Below are positions 23,945 through 36,989 of a stretch of 64,000 nucleotides of DNA, piece by piece. The translations under genes were made by a program, and so were the position numbers. Origin of the DNA: Heterobilharzia americana (taxonomy: Eukaryota > Platyhelminthes > Trematoda > Strigeidida > Schistosomatidae). Location of the stretch: the NCBI GenBank assembly GCA_944470555.2, contig OX104129.1:52113998-52177997 (forward strand), written 5' to 3'. Within the stretch, counting starts at the first letter, position 1; every line of letters starts with the position of its first letter. Under the pieces are notes generated by a model. The model was not told the DNA's origin. It did no database searches and saw nothing but the letters and a program-made list of their open reading frames with translations.

Positions 23945-26900
23945 TATTATTATTATTTATTATTTGTCCTTTAGCTTCCTAGTGGAATATGGTGCTCCAG
24001 TAGAACATCTCCATTTCACTCTGTTCTCCGCAGTCGTTTCAACCTGGCAACGCGACTGTCCAGAAACTTTCATTTCTTTCTCATTCGAACTCCTCCATAT
24101 CACTGTCGAACGCCCAACTTGTCGTTTCCCACTTAGATTTAACTTGAGGGCCTGGCCTTGACCGTCATGTCCCCAAACCGTCTTCTCAGTGCATGTTCAG
24201 TTCATTCCATCTCGACGTTCTTCTATATATTTGTTGGAAGATGGGTTATTGGTTGGTTCGTTGTCAGCCCATTGTTCCATGTTGTCTATTCTTTTTTATT
24301 CTGGCCATCTGGTCGATCCTCAGTATCGAGTGAGCGTAAGGCAGCTGCTGATAACGTATGTCTGTAGTTTGCTGGAAATGCTTATTGTGAGAATCCAAGT
24401 TTCTCAACCATCACATAGAAGCACTGAATTGAGTGAATTAGTGTTGAAAATCTGGGTCCTGTTCATGCTTTATGCTGAGTGTAGTAGATCTCCACACTAA
24501 GTTCAGATTAGTGAAGACCTGTCTTGCTTTTCCGATTCTGGCACTGACTTCACCATCTATGCCGCCTCCTGTAGTTGAAATGATGCTACCTAGAAAGGTA
24601 AGTGAAAGAGACAACTTCGTTTAGATTTCTCTCGTTGATGGTGATTGGTGTTTTTGTTGACGCTGTTGTTGTTGGTTGAATATCTTCCTCACCTCTATCT
24701 TCTCTACGCTCAAATGAGGGAAGTCCCGTCTTCGCTGCCCTATCTCTTTTGTCAACTTGGTGGATTTTGCCTGTGGATCTTCGAGCTTGAGTGACAAGAC
24801 ATTGGACATTAATCATCACTGGCGAAGTTCAAATCTTCTAGGCTCTTTTCATAGGTCAAATAGAGTATGCTCCTCACAGTTTGCTGCATGATCCAGTTTA
24901 GTTAGTCAACCAAAATCAGGAAGATGATCGGTGATAGTAGGCAGCCTTATCGTACTCCTTCCTGTCTTCACTTCAAAGGCATCACTGAGCTTTCCATTGT
25001 GGATCACTTGGCATGTGGCATCGTATGGCATATATTTGTTGAATGAGGTTGATAAAGATTTGTGGTGCTGAAGCAGTTTCCAAATTATTTGTCGGTCGAC
25101 GCTGTCGAAGGCCTTTTCAAAATCGATGGAGTTGAGGTGGAGAGTTGACTGCCATTCTATACTCTGTTCTATGATGATGCGTAGCGTCTGGATTTGATCC
25201 GCGCATGATTTGTTCTATTACCAGAAAGCTGGTGTTCACTGATTATTCTGTGGCTGGGCTGTTGGTGGTATTTCTGGACGAGTTGCTGGTGGTGGTGGTC
25301 GATTCAAAAGTTTTCTGAAGTGGTCAGACCATCGTTCCCCTTGTTCCTCCTCTTTAGTGGTAACTAAGTTTCCTTCACTATCTTTCATTGGTTTCATCTG
25401 CGTCGATCTCTTCACAGACAGAAAGTAAGCTGGTTATTTGACACAATGTTGTCAGGTCTCTCCTACCAACAGCCTGTTCTGCTTCACTTGCAAGTGTGTC
25501 GTAGAAGTGTCATTTGTGTCCAGTGTTTTATGGGTTGTACACAGTTGCTCTCTTCATTGTTCATCCATGCGGTGCACTGGTTCATCTTCTGCTTCACCAT
25601 CTTCCTCTCCCTACTCTATCAGCTTCCATGCAGAGATCCATGGAGATCCATTTCTTATCTTCTTTCTTCTTCCGTCCTAACACGATTATACAGGTTGCCC
25701 TCCATATAGCTTTCAAAGACTTCCAGTGTTCTTCCACACAGTTTTCTTCAGGAATGTTGTTCAATGTTTCCCATTTTGTTCTGATGACCGACTCACCGAC
25801 TCACTGACTCACTGACTCACTGACTGACGTGAATGTGTTATTTGTAGTTTCATCTGTCACTTCACTTTCTCTTCTGGGTATTGAACTTGAACTATGGTCT
25901 ACCAACAGCTTATTTGAAGGCTTTCAACTTGATTTGGAAGGCTGGTTCCCTGCATTAGATAGTGAGTGGTGTGAACCTACATCTACTCCTCTTCTTCATC
26001 TGATCTTGTGTCCAGTAGTCTGCGTCTCCATCTCCACTTTCTTCACATTGAGATGAAGTCGTGTGTCCTGGTGTCTGTTGAACTCCATGTCACTTTATGA
26101 ATATCCATGTGTTTGTACACACTGCCCATTATCACCAAATCGTTGAATGTGCAGATGTCTGCAAACAGTTCTGCATTGTCATTCATCATTTCACCGAGTG
26201 CTTCTCGACTCATGATGAACTGTCTTCCTGTGTTGTCCACTCCGAGTTTGTCATTCATGTCACCGCACGCATTAGAATGCATTTTGATGTCACCAACTGG
26301 AGTGTGGTCTTGTCTGTTACTGATTGCAGTTGTCTGTAGAATTCCTCCTTCTTCTCTTGGTCTGCATTATTTGTAGGTGCGTGGCGTAGCATTGAATGAT
26401 TGTGACTCTCCTTCGTGCCTTGTGAGTTGAACCTTGCTGTCATGGTGGTGATGCTGGAGGAGATAGGTTCCCACTGCATGAGAGCCTTCGATGTTCTTGA
26501 AGACATCGTGATAGCCACTCTCTCCATGCGCTCGTGGTTGTCGTCTGTGTGACAATATCGGAGTAGATTATTGATTCTCCAGTTGACAGTTTGGAGAGTC
26601 CACTTACATTCCATCTGCTTTTGCAGATTCCTAGCACTTTTGTGTTATACCTCCTCATCTCTTTTGCAATCTGGGCTGTCTTGCCAGCCAGCTTCAAACA
26701 TGGTGCAGACATTCCATGTCCCCATGTTTACTTTTGCTTTCATCGAGAGAAGACACATTTTTAGGTGACTTCTCGAATGCTTCCACCCACCGGCGTCGTT
26801 TCGTCTTCCTGGTTCCAGTGAGGAATGCATTTATTTTTATGTTTAATATTTTTTTTGCTTTGAAGTTTTTCTAGCGACTGGATTGGTTTTATGAGGTAGG

Positions 26901-26967
26901 GTTACTAGCCATATGTCCAACCTTCTCTCTTCATTCGGGCTTAGGATCATCTAGTAAACTAGACGAA
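23945..26967 (-). mobile_element. RTE-derived element, internally deleted, minus strand
   Basis: Read on the minus strand it runs from a 5' leader like that of the 19523 element ('tagtttactag', 'cctaagcc') at about 26967 to an AAT-rich tail at about 23945. Endonuclease remnants ('NMGTWNVCTMFEAG') and reverse-transcriptase remnants ('IDFEKAFDSVD' near 25110) are present in scattered frames. Compared with the 19523 element, several hundred bases of the reverse transcriptase are missing (junction near 25220-25260). A stretch of 8-bp repeats (25793-25827) has been gained. It is inactive. It is almost identical to the + strand copy at 49733-52345. Confidence 0.88.
25793..25827 (+). repeat. 8-bp minisatellite inside RTE copy
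   Basis: About four imperfect units of 'gactcact' or 'gactcacc' in tandem. The same array, inverted, is at 50884-50925 in the sister copy; the 19523 element lacks it. Confidence 0.8.
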
Positions 26968-28009
26968 GTCAATCTTGAATGTTTGAAAGAAAGCAAAAGA
27001 AAAATTGATTTTTTAGTATTTCAAGGCTGACCTGAAAGTGTTTTGTAGCTGAAACTTCAACAAGTTATTTTATACGATGCTGTTTCCATAGGCCATAAAA
27101 ATGAATTAAAGAGGTCGTGTAAACTTACCTGAGTAAGGAAAGAAATTCATGTCTGATTTCTGCATTTATTATGTATAATGCACAAATTATATCGTTAGTT
27201 CATTTCCGTTTTTCTCCATTTTCAAATTCAAGTGAATAAGACATTGTAAAATTGAGTATCATGAACTTCTTAGTTTCTTATACACTACAAACATCCTACT
27301 TTTTGGTGTTCGTGTAAGTTATGAAGTTTATTCTTACAACAGTGCCTTGTAAATAATGATATTTGAGAGTGGATAAATAATGATCCTATTCGACTTGAAA
27401 TGACCGGGTTTTTAGGAAACCAAACCTGGTTTTTAGAGTTCAGTATATTAGTAGTGAAGGTGACTGAGAATAATACAGTTAGCTACGAAATAAGTCCAGT
27501 CACTAGAACTACACACTGGTTAACTCTGGAAAATCTAAGTCTTTTAAACATTAAGCTTCTTCACACTGGACGTTTATTCAACCTTTTTATACTTTTAGGG
27601 ATCTACCTTTTCATTTCTTAATTCTCATATTCTGAATTTAAATGCTGGAAATTGGAATTGATCGATAAGGAATATCTGATCCTACCCCTCACTTGTTGTG
27701 CCTAATACATTCATTCAGTCTTTTGCCTGATGAATCTGTTTTCATCACTTGGTTCACTCAGTGTCAAATGATCCGGCTTTGAATACTTTCCTAATCAATA
27801 TACTGGATATCCCTAATAAATAATGTTTCGATGTACAGTATTGTTGCATAAGCTCGTCATAGAACCTAAAAGAACCCCCAAAACTTTCACTCCTAATCAA
27901 AAAATGTCAAATCCATGAGAAAAGTCAGATAGCCAAGAGTGTAAACGTGAAACTAGTCAGCATAAAACACTGTAGAAAATGTAATTCAAAAGAGAATTGT
28001 TACTCAGGT

Positions 28010-28100
<91 letters not shown>

Positions 28101-28978
28101 CAAGTAGTCTCATTTGTAATCAATATGATGTTGTATCTCTAATTCAGCCAAGACTGGACTGGGACGACAAAACCTAGCTCAAAAGCCAGTGTAAACACAA
28201 TGAACGAATACTGACTTAAGGATAATCTGTATACGCACTCTGACAAGAATTTTCTAATAGACTGTCTGTATGTATGTTGATGTTCAAATGACCACTATGC
28301 GAGGCACTTGATTTAAAGTCTCATTGCCTGGTTTCACTGTCTTCCATTCATTACACAAATCGGTTCTCGATGCTATTTAATATAACGTCTGATTATTGTA
28401 TGAACAATAAACTTAGAGGTACTAAATAAACTCCAAGCAGCAAAGTAATCTCTATTCATTTCTTTGACAGTGAGAAAGGATTCCAACGAAATTGTAGTTT
28501 TGGTAAAAGCGACTAATTTAAAGGCAGTTCACTTCACAAATTGATATCGTTTGAAGATACTGTAAAAATCAACTTGATTGGACACATTTGACATTATGAA
28601 TGAATCATCATCGACAGTGTACACCACTGACATTAACTTGTTATCTCTCAGTATCGAAAGCATTTTAAAGACATCGATTATTCAGTTTATTAATAAATTT
28701 TAGGCAGTTACGCTGTGGTTTGGAAACACGTTAAGAAACAGTACTACTGATTTGTATTCTATCCTAACAGTGCCGATAGCCGGTTGATCTCAGCTTAAAA
28801 TAAATTCTCGAGCGAAACCACTTGATTTTATAAACTGTCTACAACAATTCAGACGGAATAATGACAGTATACATGCGTCATTTTTAACATGTGTCATTTC
28901 ACTCTGTGTTCAAATCATCTGATTATGATTCTATGAAATTCTACTTCTCTACTGATTATTTTTATTTCTTATTTATAG
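26968..28978. other. Intron 6, last part
   Basis: Ordinary AT-rich intron with one long TA microsatellite (listed separately). Open frames such as 27400-27621 have no family resemblance and no fitting splice phases. Confidence 0.5.
28014..28097. repeat. (TA)n microsatellite, 84 bp
   Basis: Uninterrupted TA dinucleotides, 42 units. The open frame that reads through it as an IY repeat is an artefact. Confidence 0.97.
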
Positions 28979-29185
28979 GAAAATGAAAAAGTGGCTGCTA
29001 CACAGAATTCTGAACTTGTACAAACTAATCTGAAGAAACCACAAATATTCATTCGTACAGAATGCGTTGGATTTCCAGCTGTAGTTCTGAATAGATCGAC
29101 TGGAGAGTTTGAGATATCACTATTTGGTAAAAGTCAGTTTTCTTCTACATTTCATTCTAGTCCATCAGGCCATCATGTATTACAG
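28979..29185 (+). CDS. SPAG17: SPAG17 exon e7
   Basis: Encodes exactly 69 codons, phase 0 at both ends, between AG at 28977-28978 and GT at 29186. The core 'IFIRTECVGFPAVVLNRSTG' then 'EISLFGKSQF...GHHVLQ' corresponds to the SPAG17 stretch where a conserved 'V-x-C-x-R-V-E' strand precedes a run ending in 'FGDGT' and a 'G-T/H-Y/H-x-V' strand. It follows directly on the e6 'DGTRIT' block, as in the family. Confidence 0.93.
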
Positions 29186-31617
29186 GTAACCGGAAGACTT
29201 ACGAAAATCATATTCACTAAAGACATTTTATATCTGTTGGTTGGATAGAGGCAAATAGCAGGAAGCAAGGCTTTTTGCTTGTCGCACGTTACTGTGCTGA
29301 ACTGCCTAGTCTGGTGGCCACACTGCGAAAAGATCGATAGAATTCGATCGGCACTTAAGACTAGACAACATGAAGTTAGTTACCCTCAAGTGACCATTCA
29401 ATGTATGTCTTTATCTTTCAAAACCATGTAAAATTTGTAAGAGATGAAAGCCCTTTCAGGAAAGTAAAATGATTTTAGGATTAGTTGAAAGTAAACAAAC
29501 GTCTTCGATGTGAGACGTTTAGTAGGGTATTAAATAGAAATTTATTATCTGCATTTCATCATCTTTCAAGTTTTGAATTATATGACTGAATAGATTTTTT
29601 CTAGCTTAGTCTGCTACAGCTTTTTTGTCTTATACTCGTCAGTATGTTAACCATTTTCAGTTGTATCCTAACAGTGATTTCCATTTTTATATACTAAATG
29701 AAGTTAGCAGTCGGGCAACACAAAATGCAGGTGTCACCATTTGTCACTGTAGCCGAATAAATGAATATAATGTGAGTCCTTTCGGCTCAAGTATATAAGA
29801 TCTTTTAAACTGTATCTGATTTAAAAAGCATCACATTAACTGACCTGAAGAAAAGGTTTTTGTGTTCACTGATTTGTTTTTTTGTACTAATCTTTGAAAC
29901 ATTACGTATTAGAAGATTCAATATGTTTGGACCTAATTTAATGCTTTCTCACCAAATCCGTAGTCACAGTACGGTTCATTGATAAAATAGCATTCAGCAG
30001 TGATAACCGTTTGCATTCATCCTTACATGTGTGTATGCTTCAGTGCACACAAAACACTTACTGTACCCTGTAAACGATGCAGAAAATCAGGAATTTTGTA
30101 GCGTACTTACTAAATAATCTCATATTTAACAAAAACTGTGAGGCATTTAGATCTTCAAAAATATTATGAAACAACTGTGCTGGTCCATTATTTTCGTTTG
30201 TTGACAGTAAGATTGCCTAGGATATAATTTGGTGTCTATATTCAAATCAGGTAACACCATAACTTTGAGACATGAGACATAACCATAAGTTTCGGCAGAA
30301 ACGTTATCCAGCAAATAATACTGTATCACTATGTGACACATCCATACAACCACAGTGCCCAAGTTTTACTCCTATATGTGAGGTGGTGTGACATTTCAGA
30401 CTTATGTTATTGATGCGGTGTGATAAGTGAATAGGTAATGAAAACCTGGCAGCAGCATTACTCGAGCGACAGGACTTCGAGTTATCTGTTTGACGCTTTA
30501 CTAACGAAGTTAAAAGACCCAGCTGCTAACGAGTTTTTAACTTTACTTCAAACACTGAAGGTCTTAATTGACTTTCATGTGAATCCATGATATGTATATG
30601 CTTGTTCACCGTAATCATACCAGCTTTCCAGCTAGGTCTTCTCGCCTCAATCTGTTTATCATTACTTTTGACCTGTGTCGAATTCGGCCACCACGCATCA
30701 TTTAATTTGTTTTCAATTAACAATGGCATAAAATCAATGGACCACTAATTGCTTGTTTTATCCTTAGTTCTTCATCATGGATAATGCGCATTCTGTATAT
30801 CCTGAATAGCTGCACTACTTACAGCAGTCAAGGATTCTATTACAATTAGCTTCTATGGGCATATTATTTGATTGCGTCGTAATCTACGGTTGCGGTTATT
30901 CTGTTAGATAGAAATGCCAAATAACGTACATTTCTTAGAATTCCCTAACCAAAACAGAATACTTTCAGATCTTTTCACAACCACTGACTTCACTGAAACA
31001 GATTATAAGGGATTTATTGAATTCACACATTTGATGCTTTATTTTTTGTAGATAATTGGCATAAAACTAATGTATTTGGTCAAAAAAGCTTTTAATTAAC
31101 GTTGATTGAGTTATTTGGGATGCATTATCCAGTCATCAAGTCGTCCTGTGTATTAAGATGTGCTTTAAATGAAATAAAACTTAAGGCAGGAAGGCTAAAA
31201 ATGTGTAGAATATGATACAGTAGTAGTCTGTGAAGTGCTTAACAGTCAACTTGAACGAACTATGTTTGAGGTTTGTGAAATATTTGGTTGGTTTTAAGTG
31301 AGATAACACAAGATAACTTACAGAGGCATAGATACAATTAAATATCTTTTCTGTGGATAAAATCTCATCATTGCATATCGGCGTTTGATAGAACTTATTT
31401 CTGATATATTCAGGTAAATTCAATGTGCATACAAGTAAGCCAGACCGTCTCTTATTTTTATCAGTCAATCTGGTTTTTGAAAACTCGTTATCATCAGTAC
31501 GAAGACAGAGTTTGAAATATGGTGAATGGATGCAAGCTTTTGATTTAGACTGTTAGATACAATATTTTCTGTAGCTTTCTTAAACGATACCTTCATTTGA
31601 ATGCATTTACTATTTAG
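29186..31617. other. Intron 7
   Basis: About 2.4 kb. It begins with a family B dispersed repeat (29237-29400). The rest is AT-rich and unassigned; the minus-strand frames at 30147-30729 and 31181-31468 look like chance. Confidence 0.5.
29237..29400 (+). repeat. Dispersed repeat family B
   Basis: Begins 'gttggttggatagaggcaaa' and holds 'ctagtctggtggccacactg', 'agatcgatagaattcgatcg' and 'gactagacaacatgaagtta'. The copy at 45893-46105 has the same blocks in the same order. Confidence 0.65.
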
Positions 31618-31800
31618 CATTTCAATGGAGGTCAACTAAATATAAATCCTGATAGTTCTGTCTATTACACTAGTCAGTCTGTGGAAATCATTGGTTTAAA
31701 TGAACCAACTGTTTATGAAATGCGATATAAGGATACTGAAAGCCTATTGGAATGCGTTGATCCTCACAAAATGCGTACACAGTTGATAACTGGGCAAACT
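31618..31800 (+). CDS. SPAG17: SPAG17 exon e8
   Basis: Encodes exactly 61 codons: 'HFNGGQLNINPDSSVYYTS' then 'YEMRYKDTESLLECVDPHKM' and so on to 'LITGQT'. This parallels the SPAG17 segment in which a 'G-x-L-x-I-x-x-D-x-x-A-V-Y' strand is followed by 'Y-x-M-R-x-T-x-x-x-x-x-E-V-x-DP'. The acceptor is AG at 31616-31617. The donor is taken as GTAATG at 31801, because a stop codon follows 12 bases later in frame. The frame runs on from e7 without a gap (phase 0). It ends in phase 0, which does not fit the best acceptor of e9. It is too short for a typical ORF search. Confidence 0.85.
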
Positions 31801-34800
31801 GTAATGTCCTTTTAACCGGTAAGGTATAAAAATGTTTACTAATTTGTATTTGTTGATAAAATCTAGATTCATTAATGATCGAATAGCATTTACTATTGTA
31901 AACTAACACCCATCAAATATAATATTGACATCACAATTATATTACTATGCCTCATGAAACTGAAATGAATGTGTTAAGGCCACGGCTCTTTCAGTTTTGC
32001 GTAATAACCTTCAGGTAGCATTCTTGCACCTGATTAGCTTCATTTGACCCTTTAAAGACTATTTGATCATGGTCACAATATAGTTTGAATGTAAATAAAA
32101 AAACGACAGCATAATATAGCAAGTAGAATAACTGTTGTGTGTAATTTATGAGAAGGATTTCAAATGTCTCATTTGCAGTTCATTTCACTTCTAGGTATCA
32201 ATTTAAAGGTATAACTAAACCATGATTTTTAAATACGTGCAGTTTTACTTTTTATGTCCTTTCACAACTCTTTTAGCAATTAGAAAAGCAAAGTTAGTAG
32301 TTTTTTAATTTTGACTGATACTAAAACGCTCAGAAATTTAATAACACCATTTTGTACACAACTGATAAGTTTATTAAGTTCCGTTATCGAAACAGTTAGA
32401 CATATATTTCTCAAGTAATCAAACCTTTCAGAAACCTATTTAATGACGACTAAAAATAGCAATAATGGTTATTACGGACTTAAAGTTGGTGTTCATCATG
32501 GAATGATATCAGTTGGAGGAACATCGGAAACCTTAGAGTACTGGACAGCTGTTTCGTTCTAGTATGGAACTCCTCAGCAGTGTTGATAAGTAGGCTTTTT
32601 CTTAAGGCAAAAGAATAAGTTAACCTATTCTATATAGTTTTAAGTTTTACTATCCTGAAACTTCGTATTTGTGTGATGAATATTGTTGTACACTATCTAT
32701 ATGAACCCCTTAACAAGCGTAACTCAGTATTTCCCAGAGAAAACATTGTACACACCGTTCATCCGCTCGCCTTTACCAAAAAGATACACTTTTATCTTCA
32801 ACGTTTATGTAAAATAATGAAAATAACATTGTGAATTATCTGCTATCTCAAATACTATACGAATGATCAACAACCTTGAAAAACTGGATCTGTTAAAAAA
32901 TAATATTTATAAATTTGTGATTTGTTTGAACTATTCACACACACTGCCTAATTTTTTATTCCCTGTACGATTTCATTCGGTGCTACTTTGGGTTTAGCTT
33001 CTATTTGCGTTATGTACATTTTCATGCTTCTGCTGAACTAAATATCCGACCATAGACATAGATTAAAGCTCTTCCACCAAAGATAATTATTCACTTATCT
33101 TCGATTAGACTAGCGCTTGACAAGATTATATTTCCAGCTTGATGAAAATTCACGTATGGATGCAAATCGGTTAAAGACAAATTGAGGGAACATAGAATAC
33201 TACAAGATTCGAATTAGTGGTTTTTCATTGAGAAGCCAGGCTATCCACTTGTTTTCTGAGGTGAAACAAAAAGCTGACAACAAGATGGGTTTCTTGCCTC
33301 ATGTCAATACCAGAAAAAATCAACTAGAAATTCACCCCGAACCGGTTTAAACTATAAGTTGTCATGGGAATATTGTAGGTTGGGTGGAGATAGTACAAAA
33401 GATTTACGATCTTAGCAGGTAATTCTGATGGTGCTGTGATTCCTAACTTTGATAGAATAACCTTGAAGTTTTTCCTGCCACTCCGGATAACATCATCATA
33501 GTCTTCAGAAAAACGTAAAATTTGAGGATTTAATTAACTCTTTCTTTAATTCTGTTGTCATTGACAGTAAATATAACTTAATTAGCTTATCCTATAACCT
33601 TGAGTTAACTTTGTTGTTGCTTCTTGTGCTTTACGTTGGTAGGTTGATTAGTTCTTTATCTACCCACTTATTGAATACTGACTGATCTTTATGATAACTT
33701 TCCAGAAATTTCCTGACATTCATTTTGCCATGCATTTCTAGGATTTCTATATTTCCTCAGTCATCCTCAGATTCATACTTATCAATATACATTTTTATCA
33801 GTGAAGAGATCTCGTTGCATTTAACCACCAGTTGGTGCTTATGTAAGCAAGCACATATAAGGCAACAATTGTGTTTGACATAATATTTTAGAAGTTATTA
33901 CCGTTAAACTTGCAAATCATATTGTTTGTCCAAGTATCTTGGTCAAAACAGTGTAGAATGAAGATGCTGTAGTTTTGTGAGTTAAACCAATTTCCAGAAG
34001 ATTGAACAATCCAATTGCAGTATATTCAAAAATCTGTAAATCGGGTATCCTGAAAAATCTCTCCGTCTCGTCTGCTTGAACACCAAGTAACAGTTAGCCA
34101 ACCTGATGTATCCAAGGAAAACTGCATTCTTCTTATTTCAGATTGCATGCCTTGCAAATATCTGATATGATTTCCCATTCGATCACATATCTAAACTGCA
34201 TAGGCAGTATTCAAAGTATGACGACGCACTTTAACTTCATAACAACGTTTCTGCAAGATTTCTGTGTTTATTTTAAGGGTTGGAAGTTATCCTCTCAGAA
34301 TGCTTTATTCTTCGTACAGCATGAAAACAGACTACCCACTTCAAGCGACTGTCAAAAATTTCTTTACTACAAACCATTCCTTTCAAAGTGTCTTATACCC
34401 TCCAGGGTTATATGTGTCTTTATGTCCCAGATGCCATGACTATTCATTAAAAGCACATTGACCAGTTATCATTCCGTGTAGTGATACGCTATGGGGTGTT
34501 ATACTGAATTCCGGATTGTTGCCAACTTTCTCACTCCACTCTTCATGGATGCGCAGTGACAGCATATTTAGGATATCTTATAGGGACATCTGTTGACATG
34601 TATGGTTTACCTAGTAATTCCAAAGAAGACAAATTAAATTAAAATTAAGATTTCCAAAATGAAATGCGACTCTTTTCTTCACGCAGTCTAACACATCCAA
34701 CTATCAATAAAGGTGATTATTCATAAGTAACTATTGAATGCTCACCAGTGACTTGGTTTGAGCAGTCACCTATGGGACCAGACAAACTGAGTGGGGGGAC

Positions 34801-35380
34801 AAACACTCTCCAATAACACTAAGCTATTGTCGCGTTACACCAAGCACTGGCGGAAGTTGACAATTGTCAGCCTTCATGTTTTGACGTATTGGATGAGTGG
34901 TAATGGGATATCCATAGAAACTGAATATCCTAGGTCGTGGATGTGCAATACTAAGGAGTTTCAAACTAGTATGAAACAGCTGTCTGGAGTTACCAGGTTT
35001 TCAATATTTTTACTTTGACTCTAATCGATGATGAAAGCCTATTCAAAACATTTTAGCTGAATAGCTAATTATCATCTGATCTCAACCTTCATAAATATGA
35101 ACTAATTATTATCATAAACTGTTTCGTAGTTGATGAAAAACTACAAAATAAGATACTTTCTTCGCAATTTTCATTTTCTAAATAATTGGTTTCCATTTAT
35201 TTAGGTTTGCTCAGTTATAGTTCACGTATCCTATACCTAAGTTATCATAATATAGATTGGTTCGAACATCTTATTCAGTTACAATCAAACAATTTTTAAT
35301 AAAGTAGATCTGTTTTTTGACAGACAAAATGTTAGTATGGTTTAACTGCACAACTTATTTTTCGTTCTTTCGATGTCCAG
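31801..35380. other. Intron 8 (may contain a small exon)
   Basis: About 3.6 kb. A short SINE-type fragment lies at about 32500-32585. A candidate 16-base micro-exon at about 33139-33154 would repair the e8/e9 phase. A stretch at about 33975-34460 has protein-like open frames that I cannot assign. The rest is AT-rich. Confidence 0.45.
32500..32585. repeat. SINE fragment ('ctggacagctgtttcgttct')
   Basis: Contains 'ctggacagctgtttcgttct' and 'agtatggaactcctcagcag', a phrase shared in diverged form with 39105-39150, where it is followed by a tRNA-like region. Only the tail part is present here. Confidence 0.55.
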
Positions 35381-35838
35381 TTAGTGATCCAAAGCATCTA
35401 GCGGAAGAAATGAATTCTGAGTCAAATCAAACCAATTCAGCTGAGCCGACAACTGATAGTGAACATCTAATTCGAGAATCACTGCAATCCAATTCACTGG
35501 GTAAAGGGAATGTAGACAATGAAGATGAGATAGTCGGATCACACACTGAAGAAATAACCGATAGTTCTTGCTGCTTACATGATGAACATATACCTAGATT
35601 ATTTTATTTCGATCCTAAAAGGCGACTAGTTAGTGAATTGATGCACTGCAAAGAATTCGACTGTTTACTACAAAAAGCGCATATTATTCAGTCTCCTCAT
35701 CACAAGGTAACCGCATTGCCAATATACGAGAAGCTGGCCTATATGAATATGAAAAAGCAAAAGTTAATTTCGACGGACACTATTACGGCTTCAAACGAAG
35801 CATTGTTCATGAGAGAAGCAATGCAGAATAATCCGAAG
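35381..35838 (+). CDS. SPAG17: SPAG17 exon e9, 'PRLFYFDP' block
   Basis: Encodes about 152 residues. A long acidic, Ser/Thr/Asn-rich linker ('EEMNSESNQTNSAEPTTDSE' and on) precedes 'HIPRLFYFDPKRRLVSELMH'. In SPAG17 the matching strand is 'PRFF-x-x-x-ADGSG-x-ELL', followed by a helix where this protein has 'CKEFDCLLQKAHI'. The donor is GTAAAG at 35839, leaving phase 0 for e10. The acceptor at 35379-35380 follows a good pyrimidine tract but needs one base carried over, which e8 does not supply. AG at 35393-35394 would keep phase 0 directly from e8. Confidence 0.9.
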
Positions 35839-36989
35839 GTAAAGTGAAAATGATAATCAATATATGTACACTTGTGCAGTTTAGCGATGCAATGAGCAAG
35901 CATCCATTGTTTGTTTTAAGTTTATCCACATCATTGGTAATGTCTTGAGATTAGCTACTGACAGTTATATACAGGTTCTTTTCACCATCCATGAATCAAC
36001 CATTTTCTCATATGACTGAAAAAAATTTGCTTACTTATAACCATGAAAAATAAGCGGAACAAAACAGAGGTTAGGCCTGCTAGAAATCTCACTTATCGAC
36101 CTAATTATCTCAATCTTGTGAACCTATGAGGCTTAGTTTGCAATCATAGTGGGCATTTAACTATGGATAAATTGTACAAAGATTGCAGTCATCTTCTGGG
36201 TTCATTCTGTTTCAGATGACGTTTGAAGAAAGCCTCTACTGGAAGCTGATACATCAGAATGAGAGGTTTTCATCGAAGACATTATCTTACTTGTTTGCGA
36301 TTAGAAAAATTCGATGAAACCGAAGCAAAAGCGATTCACATAATAGGACAAATTTATTTTGTTTCACGATCCCTTTCACTTTCAGACAGTTTAGAATGTG
36401 CAGACAGTACAAAGTATATATGTGCAATGTGTGAACTATATTTTAGATGATGTGTAGGTGATCAGTAGTTACAAATCTGAATGAAAGCTTCGTATGATAA
36501 AAATGCAGTTTTTGTTACTTTTATGACAGTATTGATAAATCAGATCTAAACCATGAAGATAATACCATTTACATTATTTAGAACCAAGTAGTTATAATCT
36601 TTCAACGATCTTAACCCAGTGGTGAACGTTGCCATCACCTGTCGCTGGAGAAGGTCGGTGGAAGATTACCGCTGCTTCTGAACCATGTGTTTGAAAACCA
36701 ACCACCCGCTGGTTTGGGGACACGCATATTTATGACTACGTGGACGTACTAAAACCACAGTAGCAAGATCATCCAGAGCGTAGCTCAAAAATGAGAACGA
36801 ATAATAAGGCTACTTTCAGATAGGAACTGGTTAGACATTTATTGAGACAAGTAAATGTCACTCAACCGGAATAAGCCTAGGGTCATCTTAGTTTGCAGTG
36901 TGAATAGCCCTAAGTACTATGACTGACTTTTATAAAGTGTTAAAAAAAGTTAATGGATCTCAATAGCTTCAGAAATAAAAGGTTCCGAG
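35839..36989. other. Intron 9, first part
   Basis: AT-rich sequence. An acceptor-like 'ttctgtttcag' near 36215 is followed by an open frame, but no donor and no family similarity support an exon there. Repeat-like, GC-richer sequence appears around 36600-36790. Confidence 0.45.

Noticed and set aside
27947..28177. Open frame with an IY repeat
   Set aside because: Translation of the TA microsatellite.
36215..36450. Possible extra exon after 'ttctgtttcag'
   Set aside because: The e9 to e10 junction is already in phase, no donor follows in a useful place, and the residues match nothing in SPAG17.
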